Position numbers and translations under genes: made by a program. Below, piece after piece: positions 40,818 through 47,954 of a DNA stretch of 64,000 nt (positions are counted from its first letter, which is position 1; each line of letters opens with the position of its first letter). Source of the DNA: Pseudomonas sp. 8Z (lineage in GTDB: Bacteria; Pseudomonadota; Gammaproteobacteria; Pseudomonadales; Pseudomonadaceae); contig NZ_LR733827.1 of the NCBI RefSeq assembly GCF_902506535.1, positions 645,942 through 709,941 of the forward strand, in the 5' to 3' direction. The notes under the pieces are model-generated. The model was not told the DNA's origin, ran no database searches, and worked only from the letters and a program-made list of their open reading frames with translations.

Positions 40818-40833
40818 GGCAGGAAACGTGCCA
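40818..40833 (-). promoter_or_regulatory. Sigma-54 promoter of lipA
   Basis: On the minus strand the sequence is TGGCACGTTTCCTGCC, a match to the -24/-12 consensus TGGCAC-N5-TTGC with GG and GC 12 bases apart. The predicted start lies near 40807, leaving about 57 bases of leader before the lipA ATG. Sigma-54 control of lipases in this genus, through the LipQR or CbrAB-type systems, is known from P. alcaligenes and P. aeruginosa. Confidence 0.85.
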
Positions 40834-40981
40834 TCACGGCGCGTGGGCAGAGAAAGGCGTCAGAAATGCGGCTTTCGGCGATCATGCGGGTTTAAGTCAA
40901 TAACGTGCGGCGATCGAATCTGTTACGTGACGAAACGCCGTGTTTCTGTTTGTGCCTACGTGTGTTCTGTCATGGCTGTTC

Positions 40982-41027
40982 GACACGTGCTATAGGCCTG
41001 TTCCAGGCACGTGTTTGACTGCCAACA
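40982..41027 (-). promoter_or_regulatory. Candidate enhancer (UAS) for the lipA sigma-54 promoter
   Basis: Two inverted repeats lie here: GACACGTGC (40982-40990) with GCACGTGTT (41007-41015), 8 of 9 positions complementary, and TGTT-N8-AACA (41012-41027). They are about 165-210 bases upstream of the predicted lipA start, the usual distance for an NtrC-type activator site. The activator gene is not in the window. Confidence 0.45.
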
Positions 41028-41032
41028 GTGCC

Positions 41033-41061
41033 TTGACGCTATGGCTGCGCTTGTCTAGGAT
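41033..41061 (+). promoter_or_regulatory. Sigma-70 promoter of the SAM-II-like leader
   Basis: TTGACG (41033-41038) and TAGGAT (41056-41061) are separated by 17 bases. The predicted start falls near 41068-41070, exactly at the first base of the leader RNA P1 helix, which supports both calls. Confidence 0.75.
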
Positions 41062-41067
41062 GCCGCC

Positions 41068-41145
41068 CTGCGCCGATTTAAACAGCTACTTGCGGGGCGC
41101 CAGAGGGAGTCATAGACACCTGAAATTCCGCTAAAGCGCTGGTTC
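41068..41145 (+). ncRNA. SAM-II-like riboswitch (long-loop form), candidate
   Basis: The sequence fits the SAM-II H-type pseudoknot. P1 pairs GCGCC (41070-41074) with GGCGC (41096-41100). The loop contains GATTTAA (41075-41081) and TTGC (41090-41093), both invariant features of SAM-II as I know them. The 3' part has GCTAAAG (41130-41136), another conserved element. The pseudoknot helix can form between CAGC (41083-41086) and GCTG (41138-41141). The connecting loop of about 29 bases is longer than in the classic alphaproteobacterial form. The RNA starts at the predicted transcription start and lies 52 bases upstream of the next ATG. Confidence 0.7.
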
Positions 41146-41148
41146 GGT

Positions 41149-41190
41149 GTCGCCTCCCACCGCTGCCCAGCGGTAACGACGAGGCGGAGA
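41149..41190 (+). promoter_or_regulatory. Nested hairpins around the ribosome site (probable expression platform)
   Basis: GCCTC-type pairing joins GCCTC (41152-41156) with GAGGC (41181-41185), next to the GGAG ribosome site (41186-41189). Inside it CCGCTG (41160-41165) pairs with CAGCGG (41168-41173). This could couple the upstream leader RNA to translation start at 41198, but no switching partner with the aptamer is obvious. Confidence 0.45.
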
Positions 41191-41197
41191 CTCGAAA

Positions 41198-41506
41198 ATG
41201 ACCTGTCCCCAACCGCTTATTCGCCTGGCGCCCATCACTTCGGGCTTGCCTCTGCGCAATCCGCGTATTCTGCTTGGCGGTAATCATCAGCCCACTTTGC
41301 TGCGCTACCTCGAAGGTTGGCCCAAGCGTTGGAGCGGGCCGCGAGCCTTCCGCATCCAGTTCGTACAGAACGGCGAGTCGTTGCGGCGTTTCCCCCGCGA
41401 CAGTTTCGATCTGGCCGTATTGCAGGCGCCGTCAGCCGAACGTCTTAACGAAACCATCGGTGATTTGGTGCGTGTAGCGCGCCAGGGCTTAATCACGCGG
41501 CGTTGA
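41198..41506 (+). CDS. Hypothetical protein, methyltransferase-like fragment
   Basis: The ATG at 41198 follows GGAG by eight bases and encodes 102 residues. The sequence NPRILLGGNHQPTLLRYLEG resembles a degraded SAM-binding motif I, and FPRDSFDLAVLQAPSAERLN with DLVRVARQGLITRR resembles motifs IV-VI of class I methyltransferases (compare FPDxSFDLV...RVLRPGG). The normal glycine-rich loop and its acidic partner are missing, so catalytic methyl transfer is doubtful. It is an intact gene with good codon use, preceded by the SAM-II-like leader. I do not recognise a named family. Confidence 0.7.
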   Translation: MTCPQPLIRLAPITSGLPLRNPRILLGGNHQPTLLRYLEGWPKRWSGPRAFRIQFVQNGESLRRFPRDSFDLAVLQAPSAERLNETIGDLVRVARQGLITRR

Positions 41507-41522
41507 CGGTGCACTCGATGTA

Positions 41523-41547
41523 CTGAGGCGCTGCCAGAGCGCCTCAG
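41523..41547. terminator. Hairpin between the hypothetical gene and greB
   Basis: CTGAGGCGCT (41523-41532) and AGCGCCTCAG (41538-41547) form a perfect 10-bp stem with a 5-base loop. It overlaps the greB stop codon and lies 16 bases after the upstream gene. No T-run is present, so it may be a weak bidirectional terminator. Confidence 0.6.
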
Positions 41548-42041
41548 TCGTATTGAATCTCGACGATGTAGCAGGTTTTCTCGCCAGTTGGGGTGTGCAC
41601 GCGCACCTCGGCGTCCAACGGCTTGCCCACCAGGGCGCGGGCCAGCGGCGAGTCGATACTGATTAAACCCTGCTTTAGATCCAGCTCGTCAGGGCCGACA
41701 ATACGATAGCGCGACTGCTCGCCTTCCTCGTCCTCGATGGTGACCCAGGCGCCGAAATACACCTTATTCGGATCAGACGGTTTATCGCTGACGACCTTGA
41801 GTTTCTCCAAGCGCTTGGTCAGAAAGCGCACGCGACTGTCGATTTCGCGCAGCATCTTCTTGCCGTAGGTGTATTCGGCGTTTTCCGAGCGATCCCCCTG
41901 CGCCGCTGCTTCGCTGACCGATTGCGTGACCTGCGGCCTGCGTACATGCCATAGCTCATGCAGCTCGGCGCGCAGACGCGCCTCGCCCTCGGGGGTAATC
42001 AGCGGTGTTGCGGCGGGGCGAGGCGGGCGATAGCGGCTCAT
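41544..42041 (-). CDS. greB: Transcription elongation factor GreB
   Basis: GreB stimulates RNA polymerase to cleave backtracked RNA. The 165-residue protein has the N-terminal coiled coil with the acidic tip ([20 protein letters not shown], holding the Asp-Glu pair) and the C-terminal FKBP-like domain with [34 protein letters not shown] and KVYFGAWV mark GreB rather than GreA. The lipase-greB-ABC-tesA order is syntenic with P. aeruginosa. Confidence 0.95.
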   Translation of the reverse strand: MSRYRPPRPAATPLITPEGEARLRAELHELWHVRRPQVTQSVSEAAAQGDRSENAEYTYGKKMLREIDSRVRFLTKRLEKLKVVSDKPSDPNKVYFGAWVTIEDEEGEQSRYRIVGPDELDLKQGLISIDSPLARALVGKPLDAEVRVHTPTGEKTCYIVEIQYD

Positions 42042-42100
42042 AGCGACTCTTGGTGTGAAAGGGGCGCCAGTCTAGCAAACCCCATTTCGCGTTCCAGCCA

Positions 42101-44605
42101 TTAACCTTCGCGTAATACGCTCAGTGGGCTGGCATTCAGCGCCCGGCGCGTACCCAGTACGCCAGCACTACCGACCAGCAGGGCACCGATCAGGGGCAAT
42201 ATCAACAGCCAGGGGTGCGGCTGCCAGGTGATATCGAAGGCATAGCGGTACAGCAGAAAACTCACCAACTCGCAGCCCACTGCCGCCAGCAGGCCGGCGG
42301 CAGCGCCGAGCAGGCCGAACTCCGCCAGGCGTGCACGCGTCAGCAGGCTTCGCTGCGCGCCCAGGGCGCGCAGCAGGGCGCCTTGGCGAATGCGCTCATC
42401 GAGCGTGGATTGCAGACCGGCCAGTAGTACCGTCATGCCTGCCGCCAGCACGAACAGCAAGACGTATTCGATGGCCAGGGTGACCTGGGCGAGGATGCTG
42501 CGCAGTTGTGCCAGTACCGCATCGACCTGTAGCAGCGTGACGCTGGGGAAGGTGCGGCTGAGGCTGACCAAATCGGCGTCGTGACCCGGTGGCAGGTAGA
42601 AGCTGGTGAGGTAGGTGACGGGTAGATCCTGCAGCGTATTTGGCTCGAAGATCATGAAAAAGTTGGGTTGAAAATTGTCCCATTGCACTTCGCGCAGGCT
42701 GGTGACCTGAGCCTCGTGTTCGATACCGGCGATATTGAAGCGCAGGCGGTCGCCGAGCTTGAGCTTCAGGCTTTGCGCGAGCTCCACCTCGACCGAAACG
42801 CCTGGCAGTGCATCTGCCTGGCGATCCGACCACCAGGTGCCTTCGACGATGTTGTTGTCGGCTGGCAGTTCCTGCGACCAGGTCAGGCTCAGGTCGCGTT
42901 GCACGGCGCGCTCGCCACGGCTGTCCTTGCTGACAATCTGCCCAACCGCTTCATCGTTGATGGCCACCAGGCGGCCAGGCACCACTGGGTAAAGCGGCGC
43001 GGGATGTGGCGAGAGTTCGGCCAGGCGCGCCGCGAAGGCCTCGCGTTCGGCAGGCAGTACGTTGAGGGCGAAGTGATTGGGGGCATCAGGCGGCAACTGC
43101 TCCTGCCAGGTGTCGAGCAGTTCGCCACGCAGCAGTGCGATCAAGGCCATGGCCAGCAGAATCAGGCCGAAGGCCAGCGATTGTCCGGCCGCTGCCAGTG
43201 GGTGACGCAGCAATTGACCTAAACCTAGGCGCCAGGGCAGGGCAGAGCGTTGCAGCAAGCGGCGTAGGCTCTGCAGCCCCACTAGCAGCAGACCGCCGAG
43301 TAGCACGGTGGCGAGCAAGCCGCCGCCCAGCAGCGATAGCGTCAGGCGCAGATCCAGGCTCAAGCGCCACATGATCAGGCCTAGAGCCAGCAGCGCCGCG
43401 CCATAGATCAGCCATGAACTGGCCGGTACCGGCAGTAGGTCGCGACGCAACACACGCAGCGGTGGCACGCGGCCAAGGGCTGCCAGCGGCGGCAAGGCGA
43501 AACCGGCCAGTGCTACCAGGCCAGTGGCCATGCCTGCCAGTGCCGGCCCAATACCTGCCGGTGGCAGGTCGGCGGGCACCAAACCGCGTAACAGATGAAA
43601 CAGCACGTATTGACCGAACCAGCCGATCAGTGCGCCAAGCACGCACGCCAGTAAACCGAGTAGGGCTAGCTGCAGGCTAAATAGACTCAGCGCCTCGCGT
43701 CGCGACAGCCCCAGGCAGCGCAGCAAAGCGCTGGCATCGAAGCGCCGGGCGGCGAAACGGCTGGCAGATAGTGCCACGGCGACACCTGCCAGAAGCACGG
43801 CAGCCAAGCTGGCCAGATTCAGATAGCGCTCGGCGCGGCCCAGGGCACCGCCGACCTGGCGATTGCCGTCGCGGGCGTCATCCAGGCGCTGGTTCGGTTG
43901 CAGGCTCGGTTCCACAGTCTGGCGATAAGTAGCCAGGGCTTCATTCTCGCCGCGCCACAGCTCGCGATAGCGCACGCGGCTGCCGGGCTGCACAACTTCG
44001 GTGGCGGCCAGGTCGTCGAGGTTCATCAGCACGCGAGGTGTCAGGCTATAGAAATCGCCCGCTGTGTCCGGGTCATAGGTGAGCACACGTGCCAGGCGCA
44101 GACGCTTGGCGCCGATCTCAGCGTCGTCACCGACGCTCAGGCCCAGCGCGACCATCAGACGGGCTTCGGCCCAGACCTCACCGGGCGCAGGCCCCTGGCC
44201 GACTTCTTCGGCCTGGTAAGGCGCTGCGGCGCTCTTGAGTTCGCCGCGCAGCGGGTAGGCGCCATCGACAGCCTTGATGCTGGCGAGCTGGATGCCGTCA
44301 TCGGCGGCGACCACGCTGGAAAATTCGACCATGCGGGCATGTGTCAGCCCCAGGCGCGTGCCTGCGTCGACCTGCTCCTGACTGGCAGGTGAGCTGCCGC
44401 TCAGGCGTAGGTCGGCAGCGAGAAACTCGCTGGCGCGCAGCACCATGGCATCGTTCAGGCGGGCGCTGAAATAGCCGATAGCGCTGCTGGCTGCAACTGC
44501 AACCAGCAGCGCGAAGAACAGCACGCGCAGTTCGCCCGAGCGGGCGTCGCGCGAAAGCTGGCGAGCCGCCAGCGACAGCAGGCGAGCGAAAGGCATGCGC
44601 GTCAT
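42101..44605 (-). CDS. ABC transporter permease, FtsX/MacB-like (YbbP type)
   Basis: The 834-residue protein has an N-terminal membrane helix (LRVLFFALLVAVAASSAIGYF), a large periplasmic domain, and two FtsX-type blocks of membrane helices: about residues 255-440 and again at the C terminus (VLLFVLAAGMTVLLAGLQ through LLIGALLVGSAGVLGTRR). It pairs with the ATPase encoded upstream; the ATG overlaps that gene's stop in ATGA at 44602-44607. YbbAP-type complexes are thought to act in the envelope on lipophilic molecules; tesA, the neighbour in many bacteria, hints at acyl chains. Confidence 0.9.
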   Translation of the reverse strand: MTRMPFARLLSLAARQLSRDARSGELRVLFFALLVAVAASSAIGYFSARLNDAMVLRASEFLAADLRLSGSSPASQEQVDAGTRLGLTHARMVEFSSVVAADDGIQLASIKAVDGAYPLRGELKSAAAPYQAEEVGQGPAPGEVWAEARLMVALGLSVGDDAEIGAKRLRLARVLTYDPDTAGDFYSLTPRVLMNLDDLAATEVVQPGSRVRYRELWRGENEALATYRQTVEPSLQPNQRLDDARDGNRQVGGALGRAERYLNLASLAAVLLAGVAVALSASRFAARRFDASALLRCLGLSRREALSLFSLQLALLGLLACVLGALIGWFGQYVLFHLLRGLVPADLPPAGIGPALAGMATGLVALAGFALPPLAALGRVPPLRVLRRDLLPVPASSWLIYGAALLALGLIMWRLSLDLRLTLSLLGGGLLATVLLGGLLLVGLQSLRRLLQRSALPWRLGLGQLLRHPLAAAGQSLAFGLILLAMALIALLRGELLDTWQEQLPPDAPNHFALNVLPAEREAFAARLAELSPHPAPLYPVVPGRLVAINDEAVGQIVSKDSRGERAVQRDLSLTWSQELPADNNIVEGTWWSDRQADALPGVSVEVELAQSLKLKLGDRLRFNIAGIEHEAQVTSLREVQWDNFQPNFFMIFEPNTLQDLPVTYLTSFYLPPGHDADLVSLSRTFPSVTLLQVDAVLAQLRSILAQVTLAIEYVLLFVLAAGMTVLLAGLQSTLDERIRQGALLRALGAQRSLLTRARLAEFGLLGAAAGLLAAVGCELVSFLLYRYAFDITWQPHPWLLILPLIGALLVGSAGVLGTRRALNASPLSVLREG

Positions 44606-45288
44606 CAGGGCTCCACGTGGTCGATCAGATGACCGGCTTCCAGGCGAATCAGGCGGTGGCAGCGGTGGGCCAGGCGTTCATCGTGAGTGACCAATACCAG
44701 CGTCGTGCCGCGTTCCTGGTTGAGCTGGAACAGCAGGTCGCTGATGCGCTCGCCGGTCTGGCTGTCGAGGTTGCCAGTGGGCTCGTCGGCGAACAGTACG
44801 TCCGGGTCGGCGGCGAAGGCGCGAGCGATGGCCACGCGCTGCTGTTCGCCACCGGAGAGCTGGCGCGGGTAGTGCGAGAGGCGCTGGCCCAGGCCTACGC
44901 GTTCGAGCAGCGCACGGGCGCGCTGACGGGCATCGGCATGACCCTCAAGCTCCATGGGCAGCATGACGTTCTCCAGAGCGTTGAGGCTGTCGAGCAACTG
45001 GAACGACTGGAATACGAAACCGACGTGCTCGGCGCGCAGGCGCGCACGCTGGTCTTCATCAAGCTGGCTCAGATCCTTGCCAGCCAGCAGGACGCAGCCT
45101 GCACTTGGCAGGTCGAGTCCGGCGAGTAGGCCGAGCAGGGTGGACTTGCCCGAGCCGGAGCTGCCAACGATGGCCAGGCTGTCGCCCTTGTCCAGGTTCA
45201 GATTGAGGTCATGGAGGATGGTCAGCTCGCCTTCCGCGCTGCTGACCACTTTGCTAAGGTTCCGCGCAGCGAGAATGCTCGAAGTCAT
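44605..45288 (-). CDS. ABC transporter ATP-binding protein (YbbA type)
   Basis: The 227-residue ATPase of the LolD/MacB class has Walker [10 protein letters not shown], the Q-loop [17 protein letters not shown], the signature [14 protein letters not shown], Walker [13 protein letters not shown] and the H-loop LVTHD. I chose the ATG at 45288; upstream in-frame sequence belongs to the divergent tesA. Ten bases separate the ybbA and tesA start codons, so each promoter must lie inside or beyond the other gene's 5' end. Confidence 0.94.
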   Translation of the reverse strand: MTSSILAARNLSKVVSSAEGELTILHDLNLNLDKGDSLAIVGSSGSGKSTLLGLLAGLDLPSAGCVLLAGKDLSQLDEDQRARLRAEHVGFVFQSFQLLDSLNALENVMLPMELEGHADARQRARALLERVGLGQRLSHYPRQLSGGEQQRVAIARAFAADPDVLFADEPTGNLDSQTGERISDLLFQLNQERGTTLVLVTHDERLAHRCHRLIRLEAGHLIDHVEP

Positions 45289-45298
45289 GGAGATTCCA

Positions 45299-45904
45299 AT
45301 GCGTGCATGGTGGTTGAGTGGTGCCTTGAGCCTGCTGTTCTGGGCCCAGGGGGCATGGGCAGGCACCCTGCTTGTGGTCGGCGATAGTATCAGCGCGGCT
45401 TTTGGCCTGGATAGCCGCCAGGGCTGGGTTGCATTGCTGGAAAAACGTCTGCAGGACGAGGGTTTCGACCATCAGGTGATCAACGCCTCGATCAGTGGCG
45501 ATACCAGTGCAGGCGGCCTGGCGCGGCTGCCTGCGCTGCTTACAGCGCATCGCCCGCAGGTGGTGATTATCGAGTTGGGTGGCAACGATGGCTTGCGCGG
45601 CCAGCCGCCCATGCAATTGCAACAGAATCTTGCGTCGATGGTCGAGAAGTCGCAGCAGGCAGGGGCCAAGGTGCTCATTTTGGGGATGCGTTTGCCGCCC
45701 AATTATGGTCAGCGCTACACCACGGCTTTCGCGCAGGTGTTTACTGATGTGGCTCGCAGCAGTGAGGCGCCCTTGGTGCCGTTCTTCCTTGAGGGGGTCG
45801 GTGGTGTGCCGGGCATGATGCAGGCTGATGGTATTCACCCCAATGTCACGGCGCAGCCGGTGCTGCTGGATAATGCCTGGTCGGTGTTAAAGCCATTGCT
45901 CTGA
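45299..45904 (+). CDS. tesA: Multifunctional acyl-CoA thioesterase I / lysophospholipase
   Basis: The 201-residue periplasmic enzyme has a signal peptide (WWLSGALSLLFWAQGAWA) followed by the SGNH/GDSL motifs: block I VVGDSISAAFG (serine nucleophile), block II NASISGDTSAGG, block III IIELGGNDGLRG and block V DGIHPN with the catalytic Asp and His. It hydrolyses thioesters, esters and some peptides and may act on lysophospholipids. I chose the ATG at 45299; a longer open frame upstream on this strand is antisense to ybbA. Confidence 0.96.
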   Translation: MRAWWLSGALSLLFWAQGAWAGTLLVVGDSISAAFGLDSRQGWVALLEKRLQDEGFDHQVINASISGDTSAGGLARLPALLTAHRPQVVIIELGGNDGLRGQPPMQLQQNLASMVEKSQQAGAKVLILGMRLPPNYGQRYTTAFAQVFTDVARSSEAPLVPFFLEGVGGVPGMMQADGIHPNVTAQPVLLDNAWSVLKPLL

Positions 45905-45960
45905 CCCTTTTCCGGGTCTGGGCTTTCGGCTAATGTGGCGGCCCCGCCCAGGAGCCTTCA

Positions 45961-46242
45961 ATGCCGCGTCCCGTCTGGTCCCTTTATGCCTACCAGCTCA
46001 TCGAGCCGGACGAGCAGCTCGATCTGTTCGCCTGTCGTGAGGTACGCCTGCATTTGGTCGCCCGACAGTTGCGCTTGGGTGGGCATGCCGACCGTACGCT
46101 GTGTGGCGGTTTGTTGCCGGCGCAGCCGCGCTGGCGCGCGCTGGATAACCTGATGCTGCGTGATCGACGCCTCTGTCCTGATTGCCTGGCAACCTTGCAT
46201 GCTCAGCGTCAGGGGCTTTGCTCTAACTGGGTGGACGCCTGA
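45961..46242 (+). CDS. Hypothetical protein with zinc-ribbon-like cysteines
   Basis: A 93-residue protein starting at ATG 45961, preceded by CCAGGAGCCTTCA. It has five cysteines, including C48 in TLCGG and a CPDC pair at 72-75, plus C87, a pattern that could bind a metal as a small zinc ribbon. There is no signal peptide. It sits between tesA and the L,D-transpeptidase, as in P. aeruginosa, so it is a conserved hypothetical of the genus (inference from synteny). Confidence 0.7.
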   Translation: MPRPVWSLYAYQLIEPDEQLDLFACREVRLHLVARQLRLGGHADRTLCGGLLPAQPRWRALDNLMLRDRRLCPDCLATLHAQRQGLCSNWVDA

Positions 46243-46313
46243 CGACTGCCTGGCTGCTTGGCGGCGGTGTACAATCACCTTCTTTTCTATTTCAACCCAT
46301 CAAGGATTCCCGG

Positions 46314-47279
46314 ATGTTGTCGCGATTCTCTGCGGTCAGCCGCTGTTTCGCTGCTCTGGCGTTGTGCTCCAGCGCGGCGGTGCAGGCACTCGAATTTCCC
46401 TTGCCGGCTCCTGGCGACGATATCGTCGGTCAGGTTCAGGTGGTCAAGGCCAAGTACGAGGACACCTTCGCCGATTTAGGCTCGGCCAATAATCTGGGCT
46501 ATCTGGAGATGGTTGCGGCCAATCCGGGAGTCGATCCTTGGCTGCCGGGCGAGGGCAAGGACGTTGTTCTGCCGACGCGCTTTATTCTGCCGCCGGGCCC
46601 ACGCGAAGGCATTGTGATCAACCTGGCCGAATATCGGCTGTATTACTACCCGAAAGACAAGAACGTGGTGTACACCTTCCCGCTCGGTATTGGTCGCGAG
46701 GGCTGGGGTTCTCCTCTTGGCACCGGCCGTATCACGGCGAAAACGCCGAACCCTGCCTGGTACCCCCCTAAGTCGATCCGCGAAGAGCATGCCGCCGATG
46801 GCGAGATTCTGCCGACTGTGGTGCCGCCGGGGCCGGATAACCCGCTGGGCCCTTACAAGATGACTCTGTCCTTTCCGGGTTACCTGATTCACGGTTCGAA
46901 CAAGAAATTCGGTATTGGCATGCAGGTCAGTCACGGCTGCTTCCGCATGTTCAACAACAACGTGCTGGAGTTGGCCGCAATGGCACCGGTGAATACGCCG
47001 GTACGCATCATCAATGAGCCTTACAAGTTCGGCATCAGTGGCGGCAAGGTCTATCTGGAGGCGCATGCACCCTTGGATGATCAGGGCAAGCCGTCTGTTG
47101 TGGACAAGCACACTGCCGTGATCAATTCGCTGCTCAAGCGTGAAGACCTGACTGGGCTGCGTTTGGACTGGGACATGGTGCGCGAAGTCGTGGCTTCCGA
47201 GGATGGTTTGCCGGTACCTATCGCTCAGGTTGACAACAGCGTGGTTGCCAGCACCGGCAGCGATCAACCAGCTTTCTGA
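46314..47279 (+). CDS. L,D-transpeptidase (ErfK/YbiS family)
   Basis: The 321-residue periplasmic protein has a signal peptide (residues 1 to about 25, ending AAVQA-LEF), a LysM-like domain (about 40-93, with NNLGYLEMVAANPGVDPWLP and VVLPTRFILP) and a YkuD domain. Its HGSNKKFGIGMQVSHGCFRM stretch has His193 and the catalytic Cys209. These enzymes link meso-diaminopimelate of peptidoglycan to partner proteins or to each other. Convergent oprI encodes the peptidoglycan-bound lipoprotein, and this enzyme is the natural candidate to attach it (inference from family and synteny). Confidence 0.93.
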   Translation: MLSRFSAVSRCFAALALCSSAAVQALEFPLPAPGDDIVGQVQVVKAKYEDTFADLGSANNLGYLEMVAANPGVDPWLPGEGKDVVLPTRFILPPGPREGIVINLAEYRLYYYPKDKNVVYTFPLGIGREGWGSPLGTGRITAKTPNPAWYPPKSIREEHAADGEILPTVVPPGPDNPLGPYKMTLSFPGYLIHGSNKKFGIGMQVSHGCFRMFNNNVLELAAMAPVNTPVRIINEPYKFGISGGKVYLEAHAPLDDQGKPSVVDKHTAVINSLLKREDLTGLRLDWDMVREVVASEDGLPVPIAQVDNSVVASTGSDQPAF

Positions 47280-47295
47280 CGCCAACTTACCCAAT

Positions 47296-47327
47296 AACCC
47301 GCCCGTGTTCGCATCGGCGGGTTTTTT
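47296..47327 (+). terminator. L,D-transpeptidase gene terminator
   Basis: AACCCGCC (47296-47303) pairs with GGCGGGTT (47316-47323), followed by TTTT. It lies 16 bases after the stop. Confidence 0.9.
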
Positions 47328-47369
47328 ATGCTTTAAACAACTCAGTATTACTTGTGGATAGGTAATAAA

Positions 47370-47400
47370 AAAGCCGATCCGGTTTGCCCGGATCGGCTTT
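47370..47400 (-). terminator. oprI terminator
   Basis: AAAGCCGATCCGG (47370-47382) and CCGGATCGGCTTT (47388-47400) form a perfect 13-bp stem with a 5-base loop. On the minus strand it ends with a run of six T; it lies 18 bases after the oprI stop. Confidence 0.93.
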
Positions 47401-47418
47401 GGAAGTGGCCAGTCGCTA

Positions 47419-47670
47419 TTACTTGCGGCTAGCTTTTTCCAGCATACGCAGAGCGCGCTCGTTAGCTTCGTCAGCAGTCTGCTGAGCTTTCTGAGCAGCG
47501 GCCAGAGCTTCGTCAGCTTTGCGGTAGGCTTCGTCGGCACGGGCTTGAGCGCGAGCAGCAGCGTCTTCGGTAGCGGTCAGACGTGCTTCGGTTTCTTTGG
47601 ACATGCTGCTGCAACCGGTAGCCAGAACAGCGGCCAGAGCCAGAGCAGAGAATTTCAGAACGTTGTTCAT
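47419..47670 (-). CDS. oprI: Major outer membrane lipoprotein OprI
   Basis: OprI is the abundant small lipoprotein that ties the outer membrane to peptidoglycan. The 83-residue precursor has a lipoprotein signal peptide with lipobox LATG-C (Cys20), a continuous alpha-helical heptad region rich in Ala, Glu and Gln (trimeric coiled coil) and a terminal Lys83 for linkage to peptidoglycan, as in Lpp. The ribosome site is AAGGGGAACACG before ATG 47670. It has its own terminator and promoter, and its GC is lower in the leader than in the surroundings. Confidence 0.97.
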   Translation of the reverse strand: MNNVLKFSALALAAVLATGCSSMSKETEARLTATEDAAARAQARADEAYRKADEALAAAQKAQQTADEANERALRMLEKASRK

Positions 47671-47739
47671 CGTGTTCCCCTTGAGGTGGAGTTTTCCATA
47701 AAAAGCAATTTCCCAACTGCGGGAAATTAGCCGGCCTAC

Positions 47740-47767
47740 ATACTACCTATTACTTTTAGTAAGTAAA
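47740..47767 (-). promoter_or_regulatory. Probable oprI promoter
   Basis: On the minus strand TTTACT and TAGTAT are 16 bases apart, giving a start near 47733 and a leader of about 60 bases. The leader contains TTTCCCGCAGTTGGGAAA, an inverted repeat that could stabilise the abundant mRNA. Confidence 0.55.
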
Positions 47768-47833
47768 CGGAGCGAGGGCAATAGTTGCAATTTTTTTCAT
47801 GTGGCGCTGCTTTGTCGCAGGCTTGATCTACTG

Positions 47834-47845
47834 TTTTGTACAAAA
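47834..47845. promoter_or_regulatory. Palindrome TTTTGTACAAAA upstream of the permease gene
   Basis: A perfect 12-bp palindrome lies 110 bases upstream of the permease ATG, in a short AT-rich patch. It is a candidate operator for a LacI- or GntR-type regulator; no such gene is adjacent. Confidence 0.4.
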
Positions 47846-47954
47846 AACAAACAGAAAGCGCTGGCTCGCTCAGGAGCCTCTACAGTAGGGTATTTGTAGG
47901 CGCTGAATTGGCGTTGCTGGCGATCCAACTAAAAACAATAAAGGGACGTAGAGA

